Source: Nocardioides sp. SYSU D00038
GTDB lineage: Bacteria > Actinomycetota > Actinomycetes > Propionibacteriales > Nocardioidaceae
DNA: 64,000 bases
Assembly: GCF_016924665.1 (NCBI RefSeq)
Contig: NZ_JAFFJT010000030.1
Coordinates: 1-64,000, forward strand
Direction: 5' to 3'
The notes under the pieces are model-generated. The model was not told the DNA's origin, did no database searches, and worked only from the letters and a program-made list of their open reading frames with translations. Positions 51,713 through 60,498 of this stretch are shown here, in pieces. Positions within the stretch are counted from its first letter, which is position 1. Each line of letters begins with the position of its first letter. Position numbers and translations under genes: made by a program.

Positions 51713-52168
51713 TCAGGGCGCGAGCCAGGCCCCGGCGGCGAGGTTGCGCAGCACGGTGAAGGCCAGCACCACCGCGACCGCCCCGACCGCGAGCGGGACC
51801 CGGAGCGCGGGTGGCACCCGGCGCCGCCGTCCGTGCCAGCGGTCGAGGAACCACAGCCCCAGCCCGGCGACCGCGAACGGCAGCAGCACCACGAGCAGCA
51901 GGTTGCTCGATGCCGCGTCGAGCACCCGCCCGTGGGTCAGGTCGTTGACGGCGCGCAGGCCGCCGCAGCCCGGGCACGACAGCCCGAGCGCCGCCGAGGG
52001 GCACAGCCCCCACGAGCCCTGCTCGTGCGGGTCGCGCAGGTGGAGCGCGACCGTCGCCAGGGCCAGGCCGCCGATCGTGAGCGCCGGCCCGCGCACCCGG
52101 TCCCACCGCGCCCGCGGCCCCGGCGGGGCCGTGGCGGGGGCCGGGGCGGCGGGCGGCACGAGCGTCAC
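51713..52168 (-). CDS. DUF2752 membrane protein
   Basis: A 151-residue protein with three membrane helices and the DUF2752 core GLCPSAALGLSCPGCGGLRAVNDLTHG, where CPxCG-type cysteines are conserved. The N-terminus is proline/alanine rich and cytoplasmic. The family function is not known. It is the last of a minus-strand run that starts at hisI, convergent with the DUF4190 gene. Confidence 0.85.
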   Translation of the reverse strand: MTLVPPAAPAPATAPPGPRARWDRVRGPALTIGGLALATVALHLRDPHEQGSWGLCPSAALGLSCPGCGGLRAVNDLTHGRVLDAASSNLLLVVLLPFAVAGLGLWFLDRWHGRRRRVPPALRVPLAVGAVAVVLAFTVLRNLAAGAWLAP

Positions 52169-52177
52169 GACGGTCGG

Positions 52178-52378
52178 CTAGTGGGAGCCGTGCAGGCCCA
52201 TCCTGGCCATCACGGCGAAGACCAGGGCGGCGCCCGCCGTGATGGCGGCGCCGATCGCGAAGACGACCCAGCTGACCGGCTCGAGCATGAGTCCGACGCC
52301 GGCGACCGTGAAGCCGAGGAGCGCCACCACGACGGCCGCCCAGGCAGCCGGGGTGTTGCCGTGGTTGTCGTCGGCCAT
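52178..52378 (-). CDS. HGxxPAAW family small membrane protein
   Basis: A 66-residue protein starting MADDNHGNTPAAWAAVVVALLGF. The HGNTPAAW motif defines a small actinobacterial family found in trp loci; two helices follow and it ends MARMGLHGSH. GGAGGAG lies a few bases before the ATG. The function is unknown. Confidence 0.87.
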   Translation of the reverse strand: MADDNHGNTPAAWAAVVVALLGFTVAGVGLMLEPVSWVVFAIGAAITAGAALVFAVMARMGLHGSH

Positions 52379-52466
52379 GCGGGACTCCTCCTGCGGGTGG
52401 GGCGTGCGGTCGGCCCCAGTCTAGGACCCGGACCTTGCGCCGCCGGCACCGGTCGGGACGCCGCTC

Positions 52467-52510
52467 GGCAGCCGCGGGGCAGCCGCTGGGCAGCCGCAGG
52501 GCAGCCGGTC
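52467..52510. repeat. four tandem 11-bp repeats
   Basis: GGCAGCCGCGG-type units start at 52467, 52478, 52489 and 52500 between the HGxxPAAW gene and the trp-associated membrane protein gene; the last copy touches the latter's stop codon. Confidence 0.85.
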
Positions 52511-53162
52511 AGGCGGTGGGGTCGTGCCCCTCGTCGATGGCCTTCCACAGGTCGAGGCTGGACCGGTCACCCGCCTCGGCGGCGTCGTCCGCCACCGGGG
52601 CGCCGGTGCCAGCGGACGAGGTGCCCGCGGACGAGGTGCCCGCGGCGCCCGCGGTCGGGGCGTCGTAGCGGGTGCCCATCTCGGGCCAGCCCGGGGCGTC
52701 GCGCAGCGCCAGCGCCGCAGCCGCGGCGGACACCAGGGCCCCCAGCCCGCACAGCCACGGCCAGGCGGTGCGCGCGACCTCCGGGTCGTCGACGCCGCCG
52801 GCCGCGAGCGCGTCGCGCACGTCGTCGGGCACGCTGCCCAGGCCGGCGACCGTGACCACGACGACGCCGACGGCCGCGACCACCGCCAGCAGCGCGACCG
52901 CTCGGCGGGCCCGGGCCCGGGTCACGAGCAGCACCCCCCAGCAGGCGAGCGCCACCAGTGCCAGCGCTCCGGCCGCCGGAGCCTCGGTGACGCCCGCCGA
53001 GCCGGCCAGTGCCGCCGAGGCGACCGCGTCGGTGCGGTCGTCGCCACCGGCGGCCTCCGCCCAGGCGCGGTGCCCGGCGACGGCGGCGAGGCCGGAGCCG
53101 GCCAGGCCGGCGCCCACCGCGGGCGCGAAGGTGCGACGTCGCCGGTCGGCGGGGTCAGCCAT
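52509..53162 (-). CDS. Trp biosynthesis-associated membrane protein
   Basis: A 217-residue protein of the TIGR02234/PF09534 family, with four hydrophobic segments and the conserved ending SSLDLWKAIDEGHDPTA. It is found beside trp genes in actinobacteria, but its role is not known. Between the helices and the conserved end is a low-complexity GTSSA repeat encoded by 15-bp units. Its start overlaps hisI by 8 bases. In related genomes trpE usually lies in this position between hisI and this gene; here it is absent. Confidence 0.9.
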   Translation of the reverse strand: MADPADRRRRTFAPAVGAGLAGSGLAAVAGHRAWAEAAGGDDRTDAVASAALAGSAGVTEAPAAGALALVALACWGVLLVTRARARRAVALLAVVAAVGVVVVTVAGLGSVPDDVRDALAAGGVDDPEVARTAWPWLCGLGALVSAAAAALALRDAPGWPEMGTRYDAPTAGAAGTSSAGTSSAGTGAPVADDAAEAGDRSSLDLWKAIDEGHDPTA

Positions 53163-53514
53163 CGGCCAGCAGCACGTCGGCGTCGAAGCAGGTGCGGTCG
53201 CCGGTGTGGCAGGCGGCCCCCTCCTGGTCGACCAGCACCAGCAGGGTGTCGCCGTCGCAGTCGAGCCGGACCCCGCGCACGTGCTGCACGTGACCCGACG
53301 TGTCGCCCTTGACCCAGTACTCCTGCCGCGAGCGGCTCCAGTACGTCGCCCGGCCGGTCGTCAGCGTGCGGTGCAGGGCCTCGTCGTCCATCCAGCCCAG
53401 CATCAGCACCTCCCGGCTGTCGTGCTGCTGCACCACCGCGGCGACCAGCCCGTCCGGGGTGCGCTTGAGTCGGTCGGCGATCGCGGGGTCCAGGGGGCTC
53501 ACCCGGTCCATCAT
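53155..53514 (-). CDS. hisI: phosphoribosyl-AMP cyclohydrolase
   Basis: A 119-residue enzyme that opens the adenine ring of PR-AMP in histidine synthesis. ATYWSRSRQEYWVKGDTSGHVQHV is the core, and zinc/magnesium ligands lie in VDQEGAACHTGDRTCF and LDCDGDTLL. It is the monofunctional form without HisE. AGGAGG touches the first ATG, so the second ATG (53511) or the GTG at 53502 may be the true start. An ABC exporter gene lies just upstream, separating it from hisF. Confidence 0.95.
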   Translation of the reverse strand: MMDRVSPLDPAIADRLKRTPDGLVAAVVQQHDSREVLMLGWMDDEALHRTLTTGRATYWSRSRQEYWVKGDTSGHVQHVRGVRLDCDGDTLLVLVDQEGAACHTGDRTCFDADVLLADG

Positions 53515-53527
53515 CCTCCTGCCCCGA

Positions 53528-55342
53528 TCACGACGACTGCGCGACCCACGAGGCGTGCAGGCCGGCGTAGACGCTGCCGGCCTCGCCGACCAGCACCGCG
53601 TGCGGGCCGCGCTGCACGACGCGGCCGTGGTCGACGACCACCACCTCGTCGGCCGACTCGGCGGTGGAGAGCCGGTGGGCGATGGTCACCGAGGTGCGCC
53701 CCGACATCAGCCGCTCCAGGGCCCGGCCGATCCGCATCTCCAGCGCGGGGTCGACCGCCGAGGTCGCCTCGTCGAGCACCAGCAGGTCGGGGTCGGCGAG
53801 GTGGGCGCGCAGCAGCGCGACCAGCTGCCGCTCCCCCGCCGACAGCGACTCGCCGCGCTGCCCGACCATGGTCTCGAGCCCGGCGGGAAGACCGGCCAGC
53901 CAGTCGCCGAGCCCGAGCTCGTCGGCGCTGGCGCGGATCTGGTCGTCGGTGGCGTCGAGCAGGCCGTAGCGCACGTTGGCGGCGATGGTGTCGTCGAAGA
54001 GGAAGCCCTCCTGCGGCACCAGCACCACGCTGCGGCGCAGCGACGCCTGCGCGATGTCGCGGACGTCGATGCCGTCGAGGAGCACCGCGCCCTCGGAGGG
54101 GTCCATCAGCCGGGTCAGCAGCTTGGCGATCGTCGACTTGCCCGAGCCGGTCTCGCCGACGACCGCCACCCGCCGGCCGGCCGCGATCTCGAGGTCGATG
54201 TCGCGCAGGACCGGCGGCCCGCCGGGGTATGCGAAGCCGACGCCGGCGAGCCGGATGTCGACCGGCCCGCGAGGCAGCACCCGGCCCTCCGGCCCGGGGT
54301 CGACCAAGTCGGCCGGGGTCTCCAGGATGCCGATCACGCGGCGCCAGCCGGCGATGGCGTTCTGGGCGTCGGTGAGGATCTGGGTGCCCATCTGCACCGG
54401 ACCCACGAAGAGGGTGACGATGTAGGCGAAGGCCAGCACCGTGCCGGCGGAGATGTCGTCGCCGAAGCCGAGCCAGATGCCGACGATCAGCACGCCGGCG
54501 TTGGCCAGGCCCGCGGATACGCCGCCGAGGGAGAACGAGAACGCCGTGAAGCCCTGGGCCCGGGTGCTGGCGGACTGGTGGGCGGCGACCGCCTCGTCGA
54601 TGCGGGCCTGGGTGCGCGACTCCACGGCGTACGACTTGACCACCGCGGCCCCGACGACCGGCTCGGAGACCGCCGAGAGCATCAGGCCGACCTGGCGGCG
54701 GACGGTGGCGTAGGCGGCGGAGAGCTTGCGCTGGAAGTAGCGCAGCGAGAGGAACAGCGGCGCGAAGCAGAGCCAGACCACCAGGGCCAGCTGCCAGCTG
54801 TAGACGACCATCACCACGGTCGCCACCAGCACCTGCCCGACACTGACCACGAAGAGCAGGCCGCCGAAGACGAGGAACTGGCTGACCTGGTCGACGTCGC
54901 TGGTCACCCGGGAGACCAGGGCGCCGCGGCGCTCGGTGTTCTGGGTGAGCAGCGGCAGGTCGTGGACGTGGCGGAACGCCTTGGTGCGCAACGTGGCCAA
55001 GCCGCGCTCCGACGCGGTGAAGAGCCGTGCGGTCATCAGGTAGGACGCCACGCTGGTGAGCACGATCGCCGCGGCGGCGACCAGCGCGGCCGCGAGCGTG
55101 AACGACGTGTCGGGGCCGCCGGGCGCGTTGAGCCCGCGGTCGAGGGTCTGCTGCACCGCGATCGGCACCACGACCTGGCCCAGCGAGGCCAGCACGGCAA
55201 GCACCAGGGTGAGGCCGATGCCCTCCTTGAGCTCGGGCGAGAACCGGACGCCGCGGCGGATCGTGTCGATCGCCTTGAAGTCCTCGCCGCTGTCGAGGAC
55301 GGTCCCGGAGGTGGCGGGGGTGGCGGAGGTGGTCGTGCTCAT
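53528..55342 (-). CDS. ABC exporter half, catalytic-site partner
   Basis: A 604-residue exporter subunit with a six-helix domain (about 40-330) and an ATPase. Walker A VGETGSGKSTIAKLL, Walker B LLVLDEATSAVD and switch TIAHRLST are normal, but the signature reads LSAGERQ rather than LSGGQ. Its partner, encoded just upstream with an ATGA overlap, has the opposite defects. Together they match the heterodimeric exporters with one working and one degenerate ATP site (TM287/288, BmrCD). The substrate is unknown. Confidence 0.92.
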   Translation of the reverse strand: MSTTTSATPATSGTVLDSGEDFKAIDTIRRGVRFSPELKEGIGLTLVLAVLASLGQVVVPIAVQQTLDRGLNAPGGPDTSFTLAAALVAAAAIVLTSVASYLMTARLFTASERGLATLRTKAFRHVHDLPLLTQNTERRGALVSRVTSDVDQVSQFLVFGGLLFVVSVGQVLVATVVMVVYSWQLALVVWLCFAPLFLSLRYFQRKLSAAYATVRRQVGLMLSAVSEPVVGAAVVKSYAVESRTQARIDEAVAAHQSASTRAQGFTAFSFSLGGVSAGLANAGVLIVGIWLGFGDDISAGTVLAFAYIVTLFVGPVQMGTQILTDAQNAIAGWRRVIGILETPADLVDPGPEGRVLPRGPVDIRLAGVGFAYPGGPPVLRDIDLEIAAGRRVAVVGETGSGKSTIAKLLTRLMDPSEGAVLLDGIDVRDIAQASLRRSVVLVPQEGFLFDDTIAANVRYGLLDATDDQIRASADELGLGDWLAGLPAGLETMVGQRGESLSAGERQLVALLRAHLADPDLLVLDEATSAVDPALEMRIGRALERLMSGRTSVTIAHRLSTAESADEVVVVDHGRVVQRGPHAVLVGEAGSVYAGLHASWVAQSS

Positions 55343-57180
55343 GCCTGCACCTCCGCCGAGACCGGCGCGGTGCCGTCGTGCTGCTGCTCGTAGGCGTTGA
55401 CCAGGTGGGCGTAGGCGGGATCGGTAACGAGCAGCTCGGCGTGGGTGCCGCGGCTCACGATCCGACCGCCTGAGAGGTGGAGCACCTCGTCGGCCAGCCC
55501 GATGGTGGCCTTGCGGTAGGCGACGACGACCAGCGTGGCGTCGTGGCCGCCCTCGCGCAGCCCGGCCAGGATCCGCGCCTCCACCTCGGGGTCGACCGCG
55601 GAGGTCGCGTCGTCGAGCACGAGCAGCCGGGGTCGTCGTACGAGCGCGCGGGCCAGCGAGATCCGCTGCCGCTGACCGCCGGAGAGCGACGTGCCGCGCT
55701 CGCCGAGGCGGGCGTCGAGCCCGGCCGGCAACGCGGCGACGAACCCGTCGGCCTGCGCGGTGCGCAGCGCCGCCCAGACCTCCTCGTCGGAGACGTCGAG
55801 GCCGAGGGTGACGTTGCCGCGCACGGTGTCGTCGAAGAGGAACGCCGTCTGCGGCACCACCGCGACCGCGCGCGGGAGCTCCCCGTGGGCGAGGTCGCGC
55901 AGGTCGGTGCCGTCGAGCAGGATCCGGCCGTCGTCGGGGTCGACGAGGCGGGTGAGCAGCGAGACCAGGGTGGTCTTGCCCGACGCGGTCGCGCCGACCA
56001 GGGCCACCGTGCGACCGGGCGGCACCTCGAAGGCGACGTCGCGCAGCAGCGGCTGGTCGGGGTCGTGGGCGTAGGCGACCCCCTCGACCCGCAGGGCGGC
56101 CCCACCGCGGCCGGAGGCGACCCGACCGGCGCCGTAGGGCATCTCGCCGCGGGCCTCGAGCACCGAGGTGACCCGGCGGAAGCCGACCACGCTGCGCGGG
56201 AGCTCGCCGAGCAGCCAGCCGATCGAGCGGATCGGGAACGACACGACGGTCAGCAGGTAGGAGACCGTCACGACGTCGCCGGCGTCGCTGGCGCCGCCCA
56301 GCACCCGGCTCACCCCGACGGCGAGGACCACGAGCACGCCGAGGTTGGGCAGCGCGGCCAGGGTGGGGTCGAAGGCGGCGCGGATCCGGCCGGCGCGGAT
56401 GTTGACGTCGCGCAGCTCCTCGGCCTTGGCGGCGAAGCGACGGGTCTCCTCGCCCTCGCGGCCCAGCGTCTTGACGACCATGGCGCCGTCGAAGGACTCG
56501 TGCGCGATCTCGCTGAGCTCGGCGCGCAGCTGCTGGGCCCGGGTCATCAGCGGCGAGGAGTAGTGCTGGTAGGCCAGGTTGGCGAGGATCACGACCGGGA
56601 AGACGAGGAGGCCCACGAGCGCGAGCACCACGTCGGCCAGGAACATCTGCCCGACGGCGATCGCCATCATCGCCACGGTGCCGACCGCCATCGGCAACGG
56701 CGCGATCGGCCCCCAGGCGGCCTCGACGTCGGAGTTGGCGTTGGAGAGCAGCTGCCCGGTGGGGTGGCGCTGGTGCCACTCCATCGGCAGCGCGAGGTAC
56801 TGCCGGGTGACGGCCCGCCGGGTGTGCGCCTGCATGCGGTACTGCATCACCCCCGCCCCGAGCCGCCGGGCGACGATCCCCACCGCGCGCAGGATGGCCA
56901 CGCCGAGGAAGAGCGCGAGCACCGCGACGAGCATCCCCGACCCGATCTCACCGTCCTCGAACGCCGGCAGCACGACGTTGTCGGTGGACCAGCCGAGCAC
57001 CCAGGCGTCGGCGACGGTGAGCGCGCCGAACAGCACGCTGCCGAGGGTGGAGAGGGTGAAGATCCACGGCTCGCGCCGGATCGACACCCCCAGGACCGCG
57101 AAGCCCTGCCGGGTCGTCGACCCGCTCAGCCCACGCTTCCGCCCCCAGGGCCCTGACCGCTGCGTCACCCGCTCTTGCAC
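55339..57180 (-). CDS. ABC exporter half with degenerate ATPase residues
   Basis: A 613-residue exporter subunit. Walker A VGATASGKTTLVSLL and signature LSGGQRQRISLARAL are intact, but the catalytic glutamate of Walker B is Asp (LLVLDDATSAVD) and the switch histidine is missing (VVVAYRKAT in place of the usual TIAHRLST). This is what is expected of the degenerate subunit in a heterodimer. The GTG at 57180 is my choice; TAGCCT at 57224-57219 is a likely -10. Further in-frame sequence upstream does not look coding. The pair interrupts the his cluster between hisF and hisI. Confidence 0.9.
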   Translation of the reverse strand: MQERVTQRSGPWGRKRGLSGSTTRQGFAVLGVSIRREPWIFTLSTLGSVLFGALTVADAWVLGWSTDNVVLPAFEDGEIGSGMLVAVLALFLGVAILRAVGIVARRLGAGVMQYRMQAHTRRAVTRQYLALPMEWHQRHPTGQLLSNANSDVEAAWGPIAPLPMAVGTVAMMAIAVGQMFLADVVLALVGLLVFPVVILANLAYQHYSSPLMTRAQQLRAELSEIAHESFDGAMVVKTLGREGEETRRFAAKAEELRDVNIRAGRIRAAFDPTLAALPNLGVLVVLAVGVSRVLGGASDAGDVVTVSYLLTVVSFPIRSIGWLLGELPRSVVGFRRVTSVLEARGEMPYGAGRVASGRGGAALRVEGVAYAHDPDQPLLRDVAFEVPPGRTVALVGATASGKTTLVSLLTRLVDPDDGRILLDGTDLRDLAHGELPRAVAVVPQTAFLFDDTVRGNVTLGLDVSDEEVWAALRTAQADGFVAALPAGLDARLGERGTSLSGGQRQRISLARALVRRPRLLVLDDATSAVDPEVEARILAGLREGGHDATLVVVAYRKATIGLADEVLHLSGGRIVSRGTHAELLVTDPAYAHLVNAYEQQHDGTAPVSAEVQA

Positions 57181-57292
57181 CTCATCCGTCGTCTCCCGCG
57201 CAACCGCGCGCGGACCCGAGGCTATTCCCGGGCGCCGACGGGCGGTGAGGCGGTGCGGGTCGGAATCCCAGGTCGACCGGCGGTTCCCGGCG

Positions 57293-57338
57293 TTGTCGGG
57301 CGTTGCAATGACCCACAACATCGAGAGCTGCCCGACAA
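57293..57338. terminator. inverted repeat between hisF and the ABC exporter genes
   Basis: TTGTCGGGC (57293-57301) and GCCCGACAA (57330-57338) are perfect 9-bp arms; a smaller GTTG/CAAC pair lies inside. It follows hisF by about 30 bases and may end the his operon. Confidence 0.45.
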
Positions 57339-57351
57339 GTGCGACCGGCCG

Positions 57352-57381
57352 CCTCAGCGCACCGGACCCTCAGCGCACCGG
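57352..57381. repeat. 16-bp tandem duplication over the hisF stop codon
   Basis: CCTCAGCGCACCGG occurs at 57352 and 57368. The second copy contains the hisF stop codon, so the first is a downstream duplicate of the gene's last bases. Confidence 0.85.
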
Positions 57382-58137
57382 GTGGCCGGCGTCGACGAGC
57401 GCGTCCTTGACGTCGGCGATCCGCAGGGTGCCGAAGTGGAACACGGTGGCCGCGAGGACGGCGTCGGCGCCGGCCGCCACGGCGGGGGCGAAGTGCTCCA
57501 CCGCCCCCGCACCGCCGGAGGCGATGACCGGCACGGTCACCTCGCGGCGCACCGCCTCGATCAGCTCGAGGTCGAAACCGTCCTGGGTCCCGTCGGCGTC
57601 CATCGCGTTGAGCAGGATCTCCCCCGCCCCGAGCTCGGCGGCCCGCACCGCCCACGCGACCGCGTCCAGGCCGGCCGAGCGGCGGCCGCCGTGGGTGGTG
57701 ACCTCGAAGCCGGAGTCGGTGCTGCCGTCCTGCACCCGCCGGGCGTCGACCGACAGCACCAGCACCTGGTTGCCGAACCGGCCGGCGATCTCGGCCACCA
57801 AGTCCGGGCGGCGGATCGCCGCGGTGTTGACCGCGACCTTGTCGGCCCCGGCGCGCAGCAGCCGGTCGACGTCCTCGACCGACGAGACCCCTCCCCCGAC
57901 GGTGAGCGGGATGAAGACCTCCTCGGCGGTGCGCGAGACGATCTCCATCGTGGTCGCGCGGCCCTCGTGGGAGGCGGAGATGTCGAGGAACGTGAGCTCG
58001 TCCGCGCCCTCGGCGTCGTAGATCCGGGCCAGCTCGACCGGGTCGCCGGCGTCGCGCAGCTGCTGGAAGTTGATCCCCTTGACCACCCGTCCCCCGTCGA
58101 CGTCGAGGCACGGGATCACCCGGACCGCGAGGCTCAC
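57370..58137 (-). CDS. hisF: imidazole glycerol phosphate synthase, cyclase subunit
   Basis: A 255-residue TIM barrel that uses ammonia from HisH to form imidazole glycerol phosphate and AICAR. The catalytic aspartates lie in VIPCLDVDGGRVVKG (Asp12) and VLSVDARR; ASGGAGAVEHF and AATVFHFGTL bind phosphate. The GTG overlaps the hisA stop by four bases. Confidence 0.98.
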   Translation of the reverse strand: MSLAVRVIPCLDVDGGRVVKGINFQQLRDAGDPVELARIYDAEGADELTFLDISASHEGRATTMEIVSRTAEEVFIPLTVGGGVSSVEDVDRLLRAGADKVAVNTAAIRRPDLVAEIAGRFGNQVLVLSVDARRVQDGSTDSGFEVTTHGGRRSAGLDAVAWAVRAAELGAGEILLNAMDADGTQDGFDLELIEAVRREVTVPVIASGGAGAVEHFAPAVAAGADAVLAATVFHFGTLRIADVKDALVDAGHPVR

Positions 58138-58871
58138 GAGCCGGTGCCCCGGGTGAGCGCCAGGGCGTCCTCGAGGCTGAACCGGCCCTCGTAGAGCGCG
58201 GTGCCGGCGATGGCACCCTCGACGCCGTCGGGGACGAGCCCCATCAGCGCCCGGATGTCGTCGAGCGTGGTCACGCCACCCGACGCCACGACCGGGCGGT
58301 CGGTGGCGGCACAGACGTCGCGCAGCAGGTCGAGGTTGGGGCCCTGGAGCATGCCGTCCTTGTTGACGTCGGTGACGACGTAGCGGGCGCAGCCCTCCGA
58401 GTCGAGCCGGGCCAGCACCTCGTAGAGGTCGCCGCCCTCGCGGGTCCAACCGCGCGCGGCGAGGGTCCGGCCGCGCACATCCAAGCCGACCGCCACCCGG
58501 TCGCCGTACGTCGCGATCGCGCGGGCGCACCACTCCGGCTGCTCGAGGGCGGCGGTGCCGATGTTGACCCGGCGGCAGCCGGTGGCCATCGCGGCCTCCA
58601 ACGACTCGTCGTCGCGGATGCCGCCGCTCATCTCGACCTGGATGTCGAGCGCGCCGACGATCCGGGCCTGCAGCTCGCGGTTGTGCCCGCGGCCGAAGGC
58701 GGCGTCGAGGTCGACGAGGTGGATCCACTCCGCGCCGGCCTCCTGCCAGCGCAGCGCGGCCTCGACGGGGTCGCCGAACCGCTTCTCGGAGCCGGCGACG
58801 CCCTGCACCAGCTGGACGGCCTGGCCGTCGGCGATGTCGACGGCGGGGAGGAGCTCGAGGTGGTCGCTCAT
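58134..58871 (-). CDS. hisA: HisA/PriA isomerase
   Basis: A 245-residue TIM-barrel isomerase acting on ProFAR in histidine synthesis. ELLPAVDIADGQAVQLVQG carries the catalytic Asp12, and VVASGGVTTLDDI binds phosphate. In actinobacteria that lack trpF this protein (PriA) also isomerises phosphoribosyl anthranilate in tryptophan synthesis; no trpF is visible in this window, so dual function is likely but is an inference. AGGAAA precedes the ATG. Confidence 0.95.
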   Translation of the reverse strand: MSDHLELLPAVDIADGQAVQLVQGVAGSEKRFGDPVEAALRWQEAGAEWIHLVDLDAAFGRGHNRELQARIVGALDIQVEMSGGIRDDESLEAAMATGCRRVNIGTAALEQPEWCARAIATYGDRVAVGLDVRGRTLAARGWTREGGDLYEVLARLDSEGCARYVVTDVNKDGMLQGPNLDLLRDVCAATDRPVVASGGVTTLDDIRALMGLVPDGVEGAIAGTALYEGRFSLEDALALTRGTGS

Positions 58872-58882
58872 GGGTTTCCTGT

Positions 58883-59212
58883 CTAGGTACGGCGGAACAG
58901 CAGGGTGTGCAGCACGGGGGCGGCCAGCGGCGTGACCGCCAGGACGAGCAGGCGCAGGCCGAGCTCGTCGCTGGTGAACCAGACGAGCGCGTTGACCACG
59001 ACCAGCACCACCAGGGTGGTGAGCAGCTGGCGGCGCCGGCGCCGAGCCAGCACGCCGGTCTGTCGCGAGTGGCGCGCGGGGAGCCAGCCGACCAGCCGCT
59101 GCTGCCAGCGCCGACGGCGGCGGCGCCGCTCCTCGCTCCGGGCGCGCGCGGCCGCGGCCTCGGCGGCGGCCCGCTCGCGCTCGGCCCGCCGCAGCGCCCG
59201 CTCCTTGCTCAC
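58883..59212 (-). CDS. small basic membrane protein of the his operon
   Basis: A 109-residue protein. The first 55 residues are highly charged (ERALRRAERERAAAEAAAARARSEERRRRRRR), probably a cytoplasmic helix or coiled coil; two membrane helices follow (about 63-80 and 85-105). Relatives occur at this place in other actinobacterial his operons. The GTG overlaps the hisH stop (GTGA). The function is unknown and it has no histidine-pathway motif. Confidence 0.82.
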   Translation of the reverse strand: MSKERALRRAERERAAAEAAAARARSEERRRRRRRWQQRLVGWLPARHSRQTGVLARRRRRQLLTTLVVLVVVNALVWFTSDELGLRLLVLAVTPLAAPVLHTLLFRRT

Positions 59213-59874
59213 GCCCCGCCCGTCGGCAGGGTGGCCACCCAGTTGGCGAACAGCCGGGCGCCGGCGTCGCCGGACTTCTCGGGGTGGAACTGGGTGGCCC
59301 ACAGGGGGCCGTTCTCGACGGCGGCGACGAACCGGTCGCCGCCGTGCTCGGCCCAGGTCACCAGCGGCGCCCGGGTGCGGTCGTTGGTGACCAGCTGCCA
59401 GTCGCGCACGGCGTAGGAGTGGACGAAGTAGAACCGCTCGTCCTCGACGCCTGCGAACAGGGCGCTGCCCTCGGGGGCCGCCACGGTGTTCCAGCCCATG
59501 TGGGGCACGACGGGCGCCTGCAGCCGCTCGACGACGCCGGGCCACTCGTCGCAGCCCTCGCTCTCGACGCCGTGCTCGATGCCGCGGGCGAACAGCACCT
59601 GCATGCCGACGCAGATGCCGAGTACCGGTCGGCCCCCGGCGAGCCGGCGGCCGATGATCCGGTCGCCCTTGACCTCGCGCAGCCCGGCCATGCAGGCCGC
59701 GAACGCCCCGACGCCGGGCACCAGCAGCCCGTCGGCGGCGAGGCACTCGTCGAGGTCGGAGGTGAGCGAGACGCTGGCGCCGGTGCGCTCGACGGCGCGC
59801 ACCGCCGAGCGCAGGTTGCCCGAGCCGTAGTCGAGGACGGCCACCCTCGGCGCCGCCGCGGACGCGTCAGCCAC
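59209..59874 (-). CDS. hisH: imidazole glycerol phosphate synthase, glutaminase subunit
   Basis: A 221-residue class I glutamine amidotransferase that supplies ammonia to HisF. The nucleophile Cys88 is in LGICVGMQVLF, the oxyanion region is VPHMGWN, and the His-Glu pair is in QFHPEKSG. It starts with GTG, 15 bases after hisB. Confidence 0.97.
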   Translation of the reverse strand: MADASAAAPRVAVLDYGSGNLRSAVRAVERTGASVSLTSDLDECLAADGLLVPGVGAFAACMAGLREVKGDRIIGRRLAGGRPVLGICVGMQVLFARGIEHGVESEGCDEWPGVVERLQAPVVPHMGWNTVAAPEGSALFAGVEDERFYFVHSYAVRDWQLVTNDRTRAPLVTWAEHGGDRFVAAVENGPLWATQFHPEKSGDAGARLFANWVATLPTGGA

Positions 59875-59889
59875 GGGTCGGTGCGGGGG

Positions 59890-60498
59890 TCACAGCGCGC
59901 CCTTGGTCGACGGGATGCCCGTCTCGCGGGGGTCGAGCGCCACCGCGTCGCGGAAGGCGCGCGCGAAGGCCTTGAACTGGGTCTCGACCAGGTGGTGCGG
60001 CTCGCGCCCGGCCAGCACCCGCACGTGCAGCGCGACGTGGGCGTGGAAGGCGATCGTCTCGAAGACGTGGCGGGTCAGCGAGCCGAGGTAGGACACCCCG
60101 GAGCCGCCCAGGGCGACGAACTGCTGGCCCTCGGGCTCGCCGGTGTGCACGCAGTACGGGCGCCCGGAGACGTCGACCACGGCCTGCACCAGCGCCTCGT
60201 CGAGGGGCACGGTGGCGTCGCCGAACCGGCGGATGCCGACCTTGTCACCGAGCGCTTGGCGGAGTGCCTGGCCGAGGGCGATCGCGGTGTCCTCGACGGT
60301 GTGGTGGGCGTCGATGTGGGTGTCGCCGTCGGTCTGCACGGTCAGGTCGACCAGCGCGTGCCGCGCGAACGCGGTCAGCATGTGGTCGTAGAACCCGACG
60401 CCGGTGGAGATGTCGTGGCGTCCGGTGCCGTCGAGGTCGACCTCGACGAGCACCTTCGACTCGCTGGTCCGTCGCTCGATGCGGGCGGTGCGGCTCAT
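59890..60498 (-). CDS. hisB: imidazoleglycerol-phosphate dehydratase
   Basis: A 202-residue manganese enzyme, monofunctional as in other actinobacteria. The metal-binding repeats are FYDHMLTAFARHALVDL with DIDAHHTVEDTAIALG-like sequence, and later AFHAHVALHVRVLAGREPHHLVE. The ATG overlaps the hisC stop by four bases. Confidence 0.97.
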   Translation of the reverse strand: MSRTARIERRTSESKVLVEVDLDGTGRHDISTGVGFYDHMLTAFARHALVDLTVQTDGDTHIDAHHTVEDTAIALGQALRQALGDKVGIRRFGDATVPLDEALVQAVVDVSGRPYCVHTGEPEGQQFVALGGSGVSYLGSLTRHVFETIAFHAHVALHVRVLAGREPHHLVETQFKAFARAFRDAVALDPRETGIPSTKGAL

